DNA from: Balanoglossus misakiensis
Lineage: Eukaryota > Hemichordata
Reading direction: 5' to 3'
Length of the DNA: 64,000 bases
NCBI GenBank assembly: GCA_040954595.2
Contig: CM082598.2
Location: forward strand, 1,178,001 to 1,242,000
A model generated the notes under the pieces. The model was not told the origin of the DNA, ran no database searches, and saw only the letters and a list, made by a program, of their open reading frames with translations. A program made the position numbers and the translations under genes. Numbering within the stretch: position 1 is the first letter of the stretch; every line of letters begins with the position of its first letter. Below are positions 11,120-23,410 of this stretch, in pieces.

Positions 11120-11237
11120 CTGCCACACAATGTACAAGTGAACAAAACGAAAAATATCATCATCAGTAGTGGCAAAGTCATAGCGAGGCCATCCAGTTCA
11201 TCACAGCTGTGATTTTCCAAATTTTCCGGTTTGTATC
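11120..11237 (-). CDS. Orphan candidate exon encoding a membrane helix
   Basis: Reverse strand. A CAACAG acceptor precedes 11237 and a CAG|GTAAGT donor follows 11120. One frame is open through all 118 bases: a polar start (YKPENLENHSCDELDGLA) followed by a hydrophobic run of about 19 residues (MTLPLLMMIFFVLFTCTLCG). This looks like the membrane exon of a type I protein. I found no convincing partner exon on either side. It may belong to a gene whose other exons I did not recognise, or be a relic of the sulfotransferase duplication. Confidence 0.35.
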
Positions 11238-13049
11238 CTGTTGAAAAACAAAACGTGAAGACCTTGATAAATATCTTAGGAATGACTTAACCTTACACTA
11301 TGTGCACCTCTGGATCAGAGCTTCAGAAAAACCTTGCGATGTTTAAGTGTGTAAGGAGTCGTTTTGAAAACAAAGAAGAAAACTACGTGTAAATATTCTC
11401 CATAAAGTTAACACAGAGATTGGTGGTCATTTTGAGACAAAGTTTAAGACTTTTGACGCGCGTACTACCTTAAACATATCAAGACATGGCTTACATGAGA
11501 CTTTACAATTAACCTGTCAGATGGTACTATGAAAGTGACTCCGTAGATGTTGCTGTATCCTAAATTCTTTCATCATTTAACTTGATTTAGTATTTCTTTA
11601 TAGTTCAGATGGTGTATGTGTAAATGTAAACTTTGGTGTCTGATTTCACCCAGTGTCTTATTTACAATGTACTTGTACAGGGAGTGGATGATTAGGCATG
11701 CTATACACGATCATCATCACTAATCATTCCCACCTTTTAAACCCTGTCTCTTGAAAAGCCTATTGAGATCTGTACAATAGTTACCGAGTCGTACGAGTCA
11801 TGGCCTAAAAATAGCTCCTAGTTCCACAACACCTCACTGAGCGTTGAGTTAATGTCAATGTCCCACACCCGGAAACTCATGTAAAATAAATATTTTCTGT
11901 ACAAACAGACGAATGTACAAAAAACATACAATTTCGCACTTTTTTAATACTGAATCTGAAAAGGCGTGAAATGGCTAAATGCTATTGGTGATGTCACATA
12001 ACAATTTGAGCATGTTACGCTTAATGACCAGCAGCTGAAGTCTTTGCAAATAGCTCAGCTTTGTCTCACATTTTGTAAAATTGATGTAACTGATGTGCAG
12101 GGCCAAAAAGTGCTGATAAAACGTTACAAAGCATTTGGTCAAGCAGTCAAGCCCCAAGCAGACAAACTTTTTTCTGCTTACTGTACATACAGCACTCATA
12201 AACTTGCTGGACTGTCGGGGTTGACAAACTGTTGTGTTAATTAGTATGCAACGTGCATGCACAGCCGTCAAAAGTTGGCTCCATCAATTCAAGACGGTAT
12301 AAAGGAGGACAGGGCATCTTAAATGCTTCTTGAGCTGACCGCACGCCACAGCCTTGACCCCATGCAAATGGACAAGTTGCGTTTAATGCTAAAGACCAGT
12401 GCGACAAACTACGGCAAGTGACCAGGTGAAACTTGACCTGGTCTCAATACCCGAACTCTGGTACAATTCATTGAACTGCTGGTCGCTTAACATCATTTAT
12501 CTGAGTTTCTTTAACAACAAAGAGAGAAAAGTGTAAAACCATGAGCATCATGAGTTCAAATTAGAGTTAATTCGACCTGGGGGTAGCATCACCCAAACCT
12601 TGCCGTAAAATCATAGACAAAAAGTTGGCCAATAGCGTTCCTTGCTGATTTCATAGCCCAAACAAACAACACACACATCTGCCTTCCTGATTGGTCAGTC
12701 CATTTACAGGTACAGAAAGCTGGAAGAATAGGGACACACCTTTTATAGCAGAACGGGTAAACACGGCAAAGAAAGTGATTTTTATGTTCATTATTTGGTT
12801 TGCAAGAAGCATGAAGACACTTCACTACTTCTAGAAACAATTCTTAAATGGTGAAATCGTATTTGCTTTGCCTCATTTCATTACACGGATGGCTCAGATA
12901 CAATCACTCCCACCAAAGACTGGTGTTGGCACCCCCTCAACTTGTGAATATACTTTTAGATTAACCCAACTAAGTTGCTATCCAAATGGTAACTTTTTTT
13001 TCTTTTTTCTATTTCCTTGTAGGATTATTTTTTGTCATTCGGGGCCGAG
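11238..13049. other. Intergenic spacer before the receptor kinase gene
   Basis: No coding region I can support. It holds one copy of a dispersed repeat (11335-11445, related in inverse orientation to 24075-24205) and a short perfect palindrome, GACCAGGT-N8-ACCTGGTC, near 12418-12441. A pyrimidine-rich tract ending TTGTAGGATT near 13010-13025 could be an acceptor for the first coding exon of the receptor gene, which implies an upstream 5' UTR exon. Confidence 0.4.
11335..11445 (-). repeat. Dispersed repeat copy, reverse orientation
   Basis: The reverse complement matches 24075-24205: both carry CCAATCTCTGTGTTAACT, a TTTTCTTCTTT tract and GACTCC(C/T)(C/T)ACAC in the same order. A more diverged relative lies near 62770-62960. 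Non-coding. Confidence 0.55.
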
Positions 13050-16000
13050 ATGGAGAAACTTCTGCAGTTTGCGGTCGTTTGTGCTGCGTTTTCACTTTGC
13101 GTTGGATGTCGCTCTTCCGACAGTAGTTGGAGCGGTTGGGTCAGCTGGAGTGGCTGCACCAAATCTTGTGGAGGAGACGGCACAATGTTTCGGACCAGGC
13201 AAAGGATAGAGTCGGGGACATGCAACACAGAAAACGAAATAGTTGGGTGCCAACGTAGATGTTTTAATGGCGGTGATCTGATAGGAAACCAATGCTACTG
13301 CCCAGGAATCTATGGGAGAGAGTGTTGCGATTATGGTAAGTACTGTAAAATATGGGAAATTTTTGCAAACGATAAATTTTTGAAAAGTTCACAAAGTGCT
13401 TTTCAAAGTAATCGTCACGTAAACGTTGCCTCTTTTGATATCGCGAAAATTTTCTGTCACAAAAGTTTCCCAGTTTACAGTACATTTCCTGTCTAAGGCA
13501 TGACATTTGTTACAGATGTATTTCCAACAAATCATTGTTTTCTTTTTAGATTGTAATTCAATCCCTGACTGTGAAGATGTCCAATGCACGACTTCTTCCA
13601 ATCAGTACTGTATCAAATGTGACTACGACAGGGGCGATGGTCTTGGTCGTAAAGCCTATGAGGCAGTTTACCAGAATGGAATATTCAATCGTATTTGTGA
13701 AAGTAAGTGATTTGTGATTATCAGATATCTTTTATTCCCATCTTCGAAAATTATTTCATTTGACCATTTATCTGGCTGTTACACGACTATTACCTCCAGG
13801 AATATATTTATTATCTGCAATGGTCATGTGCATACAGGGACATTTTGGAGTAGAACAGATTTTCCGCTCATTGCGAGATCTCGCGAGACTTGGTTAATTA
13901 CCGTAACAGACTGCTAGCCATAAGAGAAGCATTGTATGAAACTAGAATATATGCAGAGTACGTTTAATAAAGTTTTTTTTTGCAAAAAGTGTCATTTTCT
14001 TATGTCACTGTCAGTTCTATTGTGATAACTGATTATGTTATTTTTTCAGAGCGTTGCTCCTGGCGACCAGACAGCGAATTCTGCTATCCCGGTACCTGTC
14101 CCGGACTTCCTAGTACCTGCACGTGCGCAGAAGGTTTCTCCGGGGTAAACTGTCTGACAAGTAAGTAACATCAACATGAGTATTCTATTGAATAAACTGC
14201 CTATTTCTAGTCTCTGCTGAAAGCCAGCACCTATTTGCAAGTTTCTTTGAGGGAGTTCACTCTGACAGGGGTCGCGACACTTATTGTAGGTAGAATAAAG
14301 GAATGAATTGTACAACGCCCGTCACGTGACAAACCTGCCCTGGGACACAGCAGTACCGTCACTGTAACCAAGGGTGAACGCAAAGCTCTAAACATATATA
14401 CTTGTGGGTTTACATGACACTTGCATTATAGTTCAAGAGTATTGAAGTGTAACCAAACTCTCACACGCATACATAGAGTAAAACGCTTTATTTTCGCGAG
14501 CAAATACAGTGAAAAGAAAAAGTCGCGTAAATTTTTTTTGAAGATAACGAAAATAAAGTGTTTTACAGTACTCAAGTGCCACTGTTCACATTATCAAACA
14601 CTTTGTATTTACATTTTCCCTGACAGTTACTGCTAAACCTTCCATCAATGAATGTACTGGTACCTTCATCGGACAGGAGGCAGGTGACACACCGTGTCAA
14701 ATTGACTGCAGCAACGGAGAGAATCAATACTGCTCAACAAAGGCTGATGGCGCTGTTGTGGATTGGGTTACCAGCTTCGTACCTCCCCTCGATCGCATTG
14801 AAACTCCCGCTTATGTGAACGAGACCATATTCGGTATTGTTCAAGCTCTTTTAGAATGGAGGCTGTATCGAGGTAAGAGGTCCAGCCACAATCATGTGCA
14901 CATACTAGAAGAGCAAGTGCTGCTGAAAATAAACGACATAGTGAAAAGTAGAAACTTCTTTCTCACTATTTTAATAATACCTCAGCCTAGCATGCAGATA
15001 CGTTTTCATCATTGTGAAAAACTAGCTCATTCCGGGAACCTACTGTAAAACAGGAAATTTTCGCGAATTATAAATTTTTGCGAACTACGCAAGAGCTCCA
15101 AAAACAGGAAAAAAAATGTTTTTCTAATTTCCAGTTGTATAACGTGAACTTTTCCTGGGACAAATGTGTAAAGTATGGCCCCTATAAGGATGTTTGTAAA
15201 ATCGTAATAACGAAAGCTCCCAAGATCGGGCTTGTGTGAAATCACGTGAGAGATATTGATTCCAGCGGAAAAGCGGAAATTCCACCTTCCTGAGATAAGT
15301 TATCTTATGCCGGTGAAGTATGGTCTCAGCTTGCATTTCCATTTCCCATTCTAGTTGTAGGAGGGTCACGACAGACTATTGATTTCGGGTCGGAAGACTG
15401 CTTGACGTATCAGAGCAGTATTCTAAACATTCCATACGATGAAGCGCCCTCAAGGTCCTGTAGACACACCAAAAGCATCAACGAGGCAGTGAAGCATAAC
15501 GATTAGTGAGTATAGAACGACACCCGTGGTCTATTACGATGTGGCACGTACCCTTTACTGTTTAACTTATTCACTTTATGCATACATCCGTAAAAAGATG
15601 TTGACACAATGGGCATTTGAATACCCGTAAGTTCTTACTTATATCTAAATGGACCAGTCTAAGTCTAAGAGAACCATTAAGTGGCAGCTCATGGGACTAA
15701 ATTATACCACAGATCTACTGTAGTCAGTGACAACCATTGTCGATGATGGAACAAAATAAAATGCAAAATAATGTGCATGGACTTTCCAAGCGGCGATTCC
15801 AAGGAGAAATGTTTTCTGAAGATTTCATGTGGATACTTAAATTTCTGTGTTCTGTTCACAGTGTGGAAATAACTTTAAAGGCTAGGAATAGTGGCTCCAT
15901 CACAATAAACAACTTTGATTTTGAGGGCTACTCTTATCAAGAGTCTCCAAAAGAGTATTACAAGAGTCTCCAAACTCTGCGAACGTCTGTATATTTTGAC

Positions 16001-19000
16001 TTCCTGGCCCCGAGTCACTGTAGCAAGACGATTGGATGCAGTGGACCGTTACTGGACATTGGAGATTCTTACAGAAGAAGTGATGTAAGATTGCTTTTTT
16101 ATATGCTAACTTAACCCTTCCTCCACCATGGTTTGACCCAAATCCATTGTTTTCTATGGTAAAGTCGGACTTCTATAGTGGAAACTGGGGGTGAAAGGGT
16201 TAAAAGTTGAAATGGCACCTCAAAAATCAAAGTTATAACCAATAGTACAAGTATGCATAATTGATGCCTGCAAGGATGACACTCATCTGTTTTCAGTGTT
16301 TTGCTAAGGTTGGGGAACATTGATGAATAATTTGGGGACCACAATCAGTATTGCATTGATAAACCAAATGGAACCCTTGTAAGGAACCCTGGTAAACATA
16401 CAATAACATTTTCCTTGGTACAATGTACCACGCTGCCCAGATACTCCACTGCTATCTTGTCTTATACCATCTGTAGAACATTGTCACTGTAAGATGGATC
16501 AACGGCGACTGGGAAGATTCTCCAGGTGGTGTAAGTCATTACAAGTGCGAGTCTTACAAACTAACAGTGCGTCCAAATGGAAAACTTGGAATGGACAGCC
16601 AACAGCCACAACAGGTCATAGACAACATCCAGACATACACGTCGTCTGTCCAAATGCAGTTATCTGAACGAGGTTAGTTAACTAATAGTTGAGTTAAAGA
16701 CCATGTCAATTTAATTAACTGCTATTGGCTGAAAGTCATAGGTGGTGAATTCATTAAGGATTATGGTAATCATGTTTACTTGCACCACTGAAAATACTAA
16801 TGACCTTAAAATGTTTTGACAGGGGTTTATGCAATTGTTTTAAGTGTCTTGGACAATGCTGGAAATGTTGCCAAAGTTCGAAGATTCCTTGTTTTCGATA
16901 ATCAAAATTCCATCGAGACTGACGACACACAGCCCATAACTGCCCAAGAAGCAGCATTCAACGTCGGCGTTAACTGGCTTGCAGTCAACCAGGGCGGGGT
17001 GAGTTAATAATTGTGATATTTTTACTATTATTGTAGCTTAAATGAAACCTTTTCATTAAAGTCTAGCTAGTGCCCTCGCCTCACACAGCCATCATGAATT
17101 TGAACTCAAAGCGAGGCCAATGGGGAAAAGTTGACCAATCACATCAAAGGTGTTTCCCTATTGGCCTTGCTTTGAGTTCATATTCATGACAGTTGCATGA
17201 TGGTGCTAGACTTATGATACGGGTGCATTGTTTCTATTTCGATTGTCGTGTTTTGATGCAGTTATAAGCATTTCTCAAACACCATTGCTTTTTTTCAGAT
17301 CACTGTAACATGGGATGGTCACTTCACAAACAGCTATTACAGCGAGGGTAACTTGCTGAACGAAATCGAAGCAATGACCCCACCCCTGGACGATGTCTAT
17401 GACGAAGAAACGGGCCAACCACCTTCATCTAGGTCACGTGAAGCTATCCCCAATGCAGGTGGTTTAACGAAGTTTGAAATCGGCCAGATTCAGTCGAGCA
17501 CTAGAGCATCTCGAAGCACGCAGCCAACAATCTGGACAGAAGTGTTGGCACCTGCGGTATGTTATTGTTTACACTGATTAATATTAATAGATCCTATAGC
17601 GAGGATGGCTGACCAATTCTTAGGTGTAGCAGAGAGTTAACAACCTCGTACGTGACAGTCACACACATACTGAGATCATGTCATTATTAACATGAAGAAT
17701 TAGAAACAATGGATCAAAAACTGACAACAAGTCACATCAGAGAATTATCTTTCAGCTACCAATTTCACCAACAATATCTTCTTAATGGAAACATTGATAA
17801 GAAACATTGAAACAGATGGATTTGACTTCTTATCATGGCTTATATTATTTAACAGACCGAAGCTGACATCACGATAGACGCTGAGCATGGCGATAAACTG
17901 ACAATCTGGCTGAGGGCGTATGATATCATGGGCAACGTCCAGGAAGATACTGCAGATTTCTATGTTGATACAACGCCCCCAGTGGTTGTCTCCGTCACAA
18001 TGCAAGACGGGCAGGGGAAAAATGTATCCATGGAATCGGAGGTGATGGATTTTACATACAATCAGTAAGTGCACATTTCTAACATAAACTACTTATTAAT
18101 ATTAATTGTGACTGTATGCTACAGATGTAATATCTCTAGATTGGCTGTAATACTTTAATTTTATGCGATGATTTGTATTTTAGAGTCATGATACAAACCT
18201 TTGATGTGGAAAGTGGAATATATCAAATAAGATGGCAACTTATTGATGTCGTAACGAGAACACATGTTTTCGCAGAAGGACATCTGAATGAAACCATCAA
18301 ATCTGTGAGTAAATGGGTACTGGCAATTGAATAACTGAGTGTTCTGAAAGAACAAATGGTGATGCTCTTTTTTACGTGTGCCACTGAAAATCTTTGTTTT
18401 CTGTTTGCCATGGTAACTACATAGCTAAAATTATACACAGGTGACTGTAATTAGACTAGAATCACAGTTTGTTGGACATATCTTGGTTGTAACTTGTTTT
18501 ATCACCCCTTTCTTGTATTTTCTTTCAACAGCAAACTGACTGCAATCCGACAACTTGTCACTGTGTTTACGATCTAGCACCTGCGAACTGTTTTCTCTTA
18601 AACTATCTTATCACCACGGAAACCAGCGATTATATGTCTTTACCACCAGGCGATGTTGAATGTGTTGTCAAACTGATTGTGGTCAATAATGCCCGGATGG
18701 AAACCATGATTGACGACATGACGGTAAATACTGCAAAAAACCGGTTCTCCATGTCACCAAACATCTTTAGAATAGTTAAAAGGGATGCGGTCGTCGCACC
18801 GCATTTGTTTGTTTATAAACATTACAGTTCATCCTGAAATTAGATAATTCTTAGAATGAACGACAGCCAACCATAGTGTAGATAGAGCATGACAGCAACT
18901 AAAGATCCTAGTAGGCGACTGCAGTGAGGTTAGTGCTGGTATGGGAGGACATGTTCTCATCAAGGGGGACGCCTACGCGGCACGGTGACCCCTTCCCTTT

Positions 19001-22000
19001 AATGAAGGCAAGGTACTTTACCACCAAACAACTCCGATAGGCCCACTCAATACAAGATGGAGATCGATTAAACTTCTTTTATGCGTACATGAAATTCACA
19101 AATGTTTATTACAGGTGATGGTTCGCACTCCAAGGAGTGGATCTCGAACTTCGACTGGTGGTAGTAGTAGTGGTGGCATTGCTGGTGGTGTCGTGGTAGC
19201 TGTAATTCTACTGGTTGCTGTAGTCATTTTGTTATGTGTACTTTGGCAAAAGGGAAAATTACCTGTAAGTACATGTATATAACTATCAGTAGTATTTCTC
19301 TCCGCTTTGACTACTAATATGTACCAGTACTGTTCATTTTCTCTAATACTCTTTTTGCTCCTGGTTTTGATTGTGTTTTTAGTGTTATTGTCAGTTTTTA
19401 AAACAAAGTTACTATGGACGATATATCTAAAATATAAAATATTAGCCACAAAACTTCATATTATATTATTCTGTAACTTATGTTTCTTACTCAGTCGTGT
19501 CGAGGTTCCCCACCAGCACCTGTGAGAAAACACTGGGATGTTGGGTCAGCAGGTGTGGTAGGACTTGATGTAAGTAGAATTCCATTGCTTGCAACTTTTG
19601 CTGGGTTGAAAGATCTTTTCCATTAATTACTTCAAAGTCGCTCCATAAAGTGACCATGATAACTTGATGAGATTAATTACTATTTACAACATTTATTCCA
19701 CATTTCTTAGTTTAATGCATAATATTTTGAAAGTGGTAACATCAATCAAATTTCATTACCAATAACATTTTATCTTCCACCCTCCAGAAGAGTCAAGTGT
19801 ATCTATTTTTACGATGTCATTTTTTTCTTCAGAATCATGTGGAACAAGGATATCCCAACAAGGGATATGAATACGCGCCTGCACCAGGTGGCAAAGCTAA
19901 AGTGACTAGTCCCCCTCCTCGTCCCCCCAAAACAAATGATTACTCAGCCAGTGGAAAGGCAGTGGCAATTCCGAAAGGAAATGTTCTCAATGATGCTACT
20001 CTCACAGTGGAAGAAATGGAGTTTCCGTCCTCGCAGTTGGAACTTGTTGAGTTGGTGCAGTCTGGAATCTACAAGGCCAAGGCGACTAATATCGGTGGAA
20101 ACTTTGGCGTTGCTCTTGTGATCGTGAAGACAATGAAAGGTAGGGTAGGAAAACGTCCCTTTATCACCAGTCACAATTAAGACACTTGCCAAACATAGGA
20201 TTTGCCAAAGAATATATTGCTATGTACAGGCACGGGAAATGTATGTCTATAATGAGGGCAGCATAAAAGATACTGTTGCCCTCGGCAGATTGGATACACT
20301 ACAATACATAGTATTACATACATATACATTCATTATTTTTCAGACAAAAACAACACGCTCCAGAAGGACTTTTTAATGCACGAACTGGACAACATGTTAA
20401 CTATTATGCCACATGATAATGTTATCAGAGTCCTTGGCTGCATGGTGCAATCAGGATCACGTGAGTATTCCACAAATGTCCGTTCCTCCTCATTACCGGT
20501 AATAATAATCATGGTTAGTTGGCATCCGAAGTTTCGGTATTTGTTGGTAAAAACCAGTTTTGAATGTTGTCTTTATCATAATTAATCAATAGTGTAAAAT
20601 TACACCAATCTGACCATTCCTGGAGATGTCTTCATTATAACTGAAAGACAACTCCATGAGTTTATCAAGATTTCAAGCATCATTTCTAGAATTACTGAGA
20701 TCTTTGTGTGCCTAATAATGCAACTGTTAAAATTATTGACACATCTACCAGAGGCTGGAAATACATACGCAAACTGACTTGTTGATACGACAAGAAAATG
20801 TCAAAACAAAGGAGACCGAATATTTACAATGCACTCTAATTGTTGATCTTTATAACTCGATATTAGCAAGACCCAGTATCATCATGGAGTACGCACCCTA
20901 CAACAATCTCTGCGAAGTTCTGCGAAGAAGTCGCCGACTGACAACAGATGATGGACCCCCTGAGCAGCCCGACCATTCCGTGTACAGCAATCTTTACCAA
21001 GGCAGCGACTCCCTGACCTCAAACCAACTGATGAAGTTCACGGAACAGATTGCCCGTGGCATGGAACACCTCGCAGATATGCACATCATCCATCGCAAAC
21101 TCGGAGCTCGGAATATCTTTGTCGGTGAAAATGAAGTCTGTAAGATTGGCTCCTTCGCCATGTCAATTCGTACAGCAGAAACCGAAGTACAAGATGAACG
21201 AGAGGTGATTATACTCAATGACCGGTGATAATGAAACAATAACCTAGCTGACATTTACTTGTAGTTGTTGACGACCAAATATATATTTTGCCATTATTAT
21301 TGTTTCTTGGGCCTGATCTGATGCCACATTGCAAGGATGTTACAACTGTTTTTTTTTATTGCCAGTTGCATGATATTTTCCAAATGACAATATTGCTTAG
21401 CTAATTTGGCAGTCATGAGGTAACACGATTCACGTCTATTTGTGAAAATACATTTCAGGGTCGATTACCTATTCGCTGGATGGCCGTAGAATCACTGAAG
21501 CATGGCATATTCTCCACCAAGTCTGATGTTTGGGCGTATGGCATAGTAGTCTGGGAAATCGTTACTCTTGGTAGGTAGCAGTAAGCTGTGTTTGGATCAG
21601 TCTAGATTCAACATTATAGATAAATATTTGAAAAGCCGTCATGGTTTGGAAGTAATGTTATTAGCAACTTTCTATGTTTTGTATTGGAAACAGATCTTGT
21701 CTATTCTAACTATACCTTCTCATAGACAATGGAAACTAATGTCCAAGATTGTTAGCAAACTGCCCTCTCGATAAAAGAATTCAGAAATTCAATGAACTGG
21801 ACAGTTGACTTTACTAATGTGGATTATAATACATTGTGCTTCAGGTGCCTTGCCATACCCAAATATGGAGAACAAGGAAATATCACAAAGTGTACAACAA
21901 GGATACAGAATGGAAAAACCACCCCACTGCACTCAAGAATTGTAAGTATAATATAGTCATACAACGACCATCCATCCATCCATCCATACCCCCCCCCCCC

Positions 22001-22378
22001 CCCCCCCCCCGATACATACATGTACATTACGTACATACACACATTCATATCCATAATACCAGGTATTTACTATCTATATTTAAGTGTTTACTGAATATAT
22101 TTCACAAAATACAGGTACACCATTATGTTACGCTGCTGGGACCGTAACATTCATGATCGTCCAACCTTCTCTGAGATCTTACAAGACATCCAAGGCATCA
22201 ACAAGAATGAGGAGGTAAGAACAAGTGATATATGTCGCATTTCATAAATTTATTTATTCGTGCGAGATACGCTGATCAACATATTCGTAGTTCACTGTTC
22301 TTATTCTACTCTTTTTCTCAGGTTGTGAAGCTAAGCCAGTACGACAGTCAACTTTACGGAGACATCCATGACTTGTAG
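13050..22378 (+). CDS. Receptor tyrosine kinase-like protein with a predicted inactive kinase domain (about 1224 aa)
   Basis: Twenty-one exons join in frame: 13050-13335, 13550-13702, 14050-14160, 14627-14872, 15355-15505, 15862-16084, 16477-16672, 16823-16998, 17299-17556, 17856-18064, 18184-18304, 18532-18723, 19115-19264, 19495-19569, 19833-20139, 20344-20460, 20867-21204, 21459-21570, 21845-21941, 22115-22214 and 22322-22378 (TAG). Layout: signal peptide; TSP1 repeat ([18 protein letters not shown]); Cys-rich/EGF-like segments ([12 protein letters not shown]); a long region with Ig-fold-like strands ([29 protein letters not shown]); a membrane helix ([20 protein letters not shown], near residues 795-820); a Pro-rich juxtamembrane; a tyrosine-kinase fold. 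The beta-3 Lys is kept (VIVKTMK, about 948), as are [13 protein letters not shown] and [16 protein letters not shown] reads HRK (HRKLGARN, about 1065), DFG reads SFA (KIGSFAMS, about 1086) and the glycine loop is not recognisable. Ligand unknown. Confidence 0.88.
13341..13483 (+). mobile_element. Inverted-repeat element, TACTGTAAAA family
   Basis: Ends TACTGTAAAATATGGGAAA and TTTCCCAGTTTACAGTA are inverted. The interior contains GATAAATTTTTG and CGCGAAAATTTTC. It lies in intron 1 of the receptor gene, almost directly after the donor. Related pieces are at 14476-14570, 15042-15090 and 62063-62126. Confidence 0.65.
13879..13888. promoter_or_regulatory. TCTCGCGAGA palindrome
   Basis: A perfect 10 bp TCTCGCGAGA. 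In vertebrates this motif marks a class of TATA-less promoters. Here it lies in intron 2 of the receptor gene, so a promoter role is speculative. Confidence 0.25.
14476..14570 (+). mobile_element. Short inverted-repeat element, TACTGTAAAA family
   Basis: Left end AGTAAAACGCTTTATTTTCG is mirrored by the right end CGAAAATAAAGTGTTTTACA. It lies in intron 3 of the receptor gene and has a truncated interior. Confidence 0.55.
16111..16204 (+). mobile_element. Palindromic short element, CCCTTTCACC family, copy B
   Basis: TTAACCCTTCCTCCACCATGG start and GGGGGTGAAAGGGTTAA end. In intron 6 of the receptor gene, a few bases past the donor. Confidence 0.8.
17061..17211. mobile_element. Palindromic element of about 150 bp
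   Basis: The left half (GTCTAGCTAGTG, TCATGAATTTGAACTCAAAG, GAGGCCAATGGGGAAA) is mirrored by the right half (TTTCCCTATTGGCC, CTTTGAGTTCATATTCATGA, GGTGCTAGAC). The arms are about 65 bp around a short loop. It lies in intron 8 of the receptor gene. Foldback/MITE-like, with no ORF. Confidence 0.7.
21990..22012 (+). repeat. Poly-C tract with adjacent ATCC repeats
   Basis: A short (ATCC)n run precedes an uninterrupted run of about 20 C. It lies in intron 19 of the receptor gene, next to CA-rich sequence. Low-complexity and likely length-variable. Confidence 0.9.
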
Positions 22379-22788
22379 AGGGAATTCATCATTTTCGTGA
22401 ATTCCTCTGTATGCTGTGCTGTGTGTTGCTGCCATGGAAAATATTCATATCCACCAATTGACAACCAATATCGCAGTGTTTCAGCAAAAGATGTTTTAAA
22501 ATCAATGATTGTTTTCATCGAAGCAACAACTATCAAGCATGTGCATTTAGTTTACATCGTATGGCAGCTTAGATTTTTTATGCAAATTCCAGTTGGATTT
22601 TAAATGACTTTTAAGAACTTCACTAAATTTAAGATGTTATGTTCTTAGTATCACGATAACCCCTCATCATTTATGTGTTTGGCAATTGGGTAGGCCACAT
22701 AGGTTTTAACTTTCTGTAAACATTTATAGCTATAAGAACAATTTCTACTTACACGGAGAGTACATGTCTTCCAAAAAGGCAAAAAGTT

Positions 22789-22880
22789 TTAATCCTTTCA
22801 CCCCCATTCCCTCTTTAGAGATCCAACCCTATCACAGAAAACAATGAGTTTTGACTGAACCATGGTGGTGAAAGGGTTAA
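22789..22880 (-). mobile_element. Palindromic short element, CCCTTTCACC family, copy C
   Basis: Begins TTTTAATCCTTTCACCCCC and ends CATGGTGGTGAAAGGGTTAA. It is inverted relative to copy A: the CTCTTTAGAG half comes first here. Confidence 0.8.
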
Positions 22881-23284
22881 AGTAATTTTTAGTAAACATG
22901 ATTACTATAAGCATTACATATATTTCTACTTATACAGAATACAACTTTTGAGCAGCAGGTTCTGCATATAATTTCCTGTTTTCCAATATATGGATGGATT
23001 GTGACATTTTAGGACTCACTTTTGGGGTTAATTACAGCATTTATAATGAGATATTTACACATTTATATTCGGATTTATAACACACCTCATCTGTTATCTG
23101 TGTTGTGATTGGTGCTGTTGACTTACCGGTCAACAGTACTTGAACTGTTGCCCTGTCAGGCAACAGTTACAAAAACTGTTGTCTGGCTGAGTTGGAAAGC
23201 ACCATCAGTGGAGAAATTTGCCGATTTGTCGGATGATGTGTGTCAGAACACACATATTGACTGGCCATATTCAGGCTACAACAG

Positions 23285-23410
23285 TCTGTGAATTTCCCTC
23301 GGCCTTCGAATGGGATCCAGACCCAGACTGTTTTGAGGCAACTCACAATCCCTCAGGGGAAATAGACGTATGCTGTTACCCTCATGGCCAGGCAATATGT
23401 GTACAACATA
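23285..23410 (+). repeat. Dispersed repeat shared with a DEAF1 intron
   Basis: ACTCACAATCCCTC, then AGACGTATGCTGTT and CCCTCATGGCCAG followed by CAATATGTGTA. The same order of blocks is found at 46719-46790. Confidence 0.65.

Noticed and set aside
12868-13209. Forward ORF of 113 codons overlapping receptor exon 1
   Set aside because: Other frame of the signal-peptide/TSP1 exon; the receptor frame explains the sequence.
13050-22378. Receptor gene as an ordinary pseudogene
   Set aside because: All 21 exons keep frame and splice consensus; only catalytic residues are lost, so a functional pseudokinase is the better reading.
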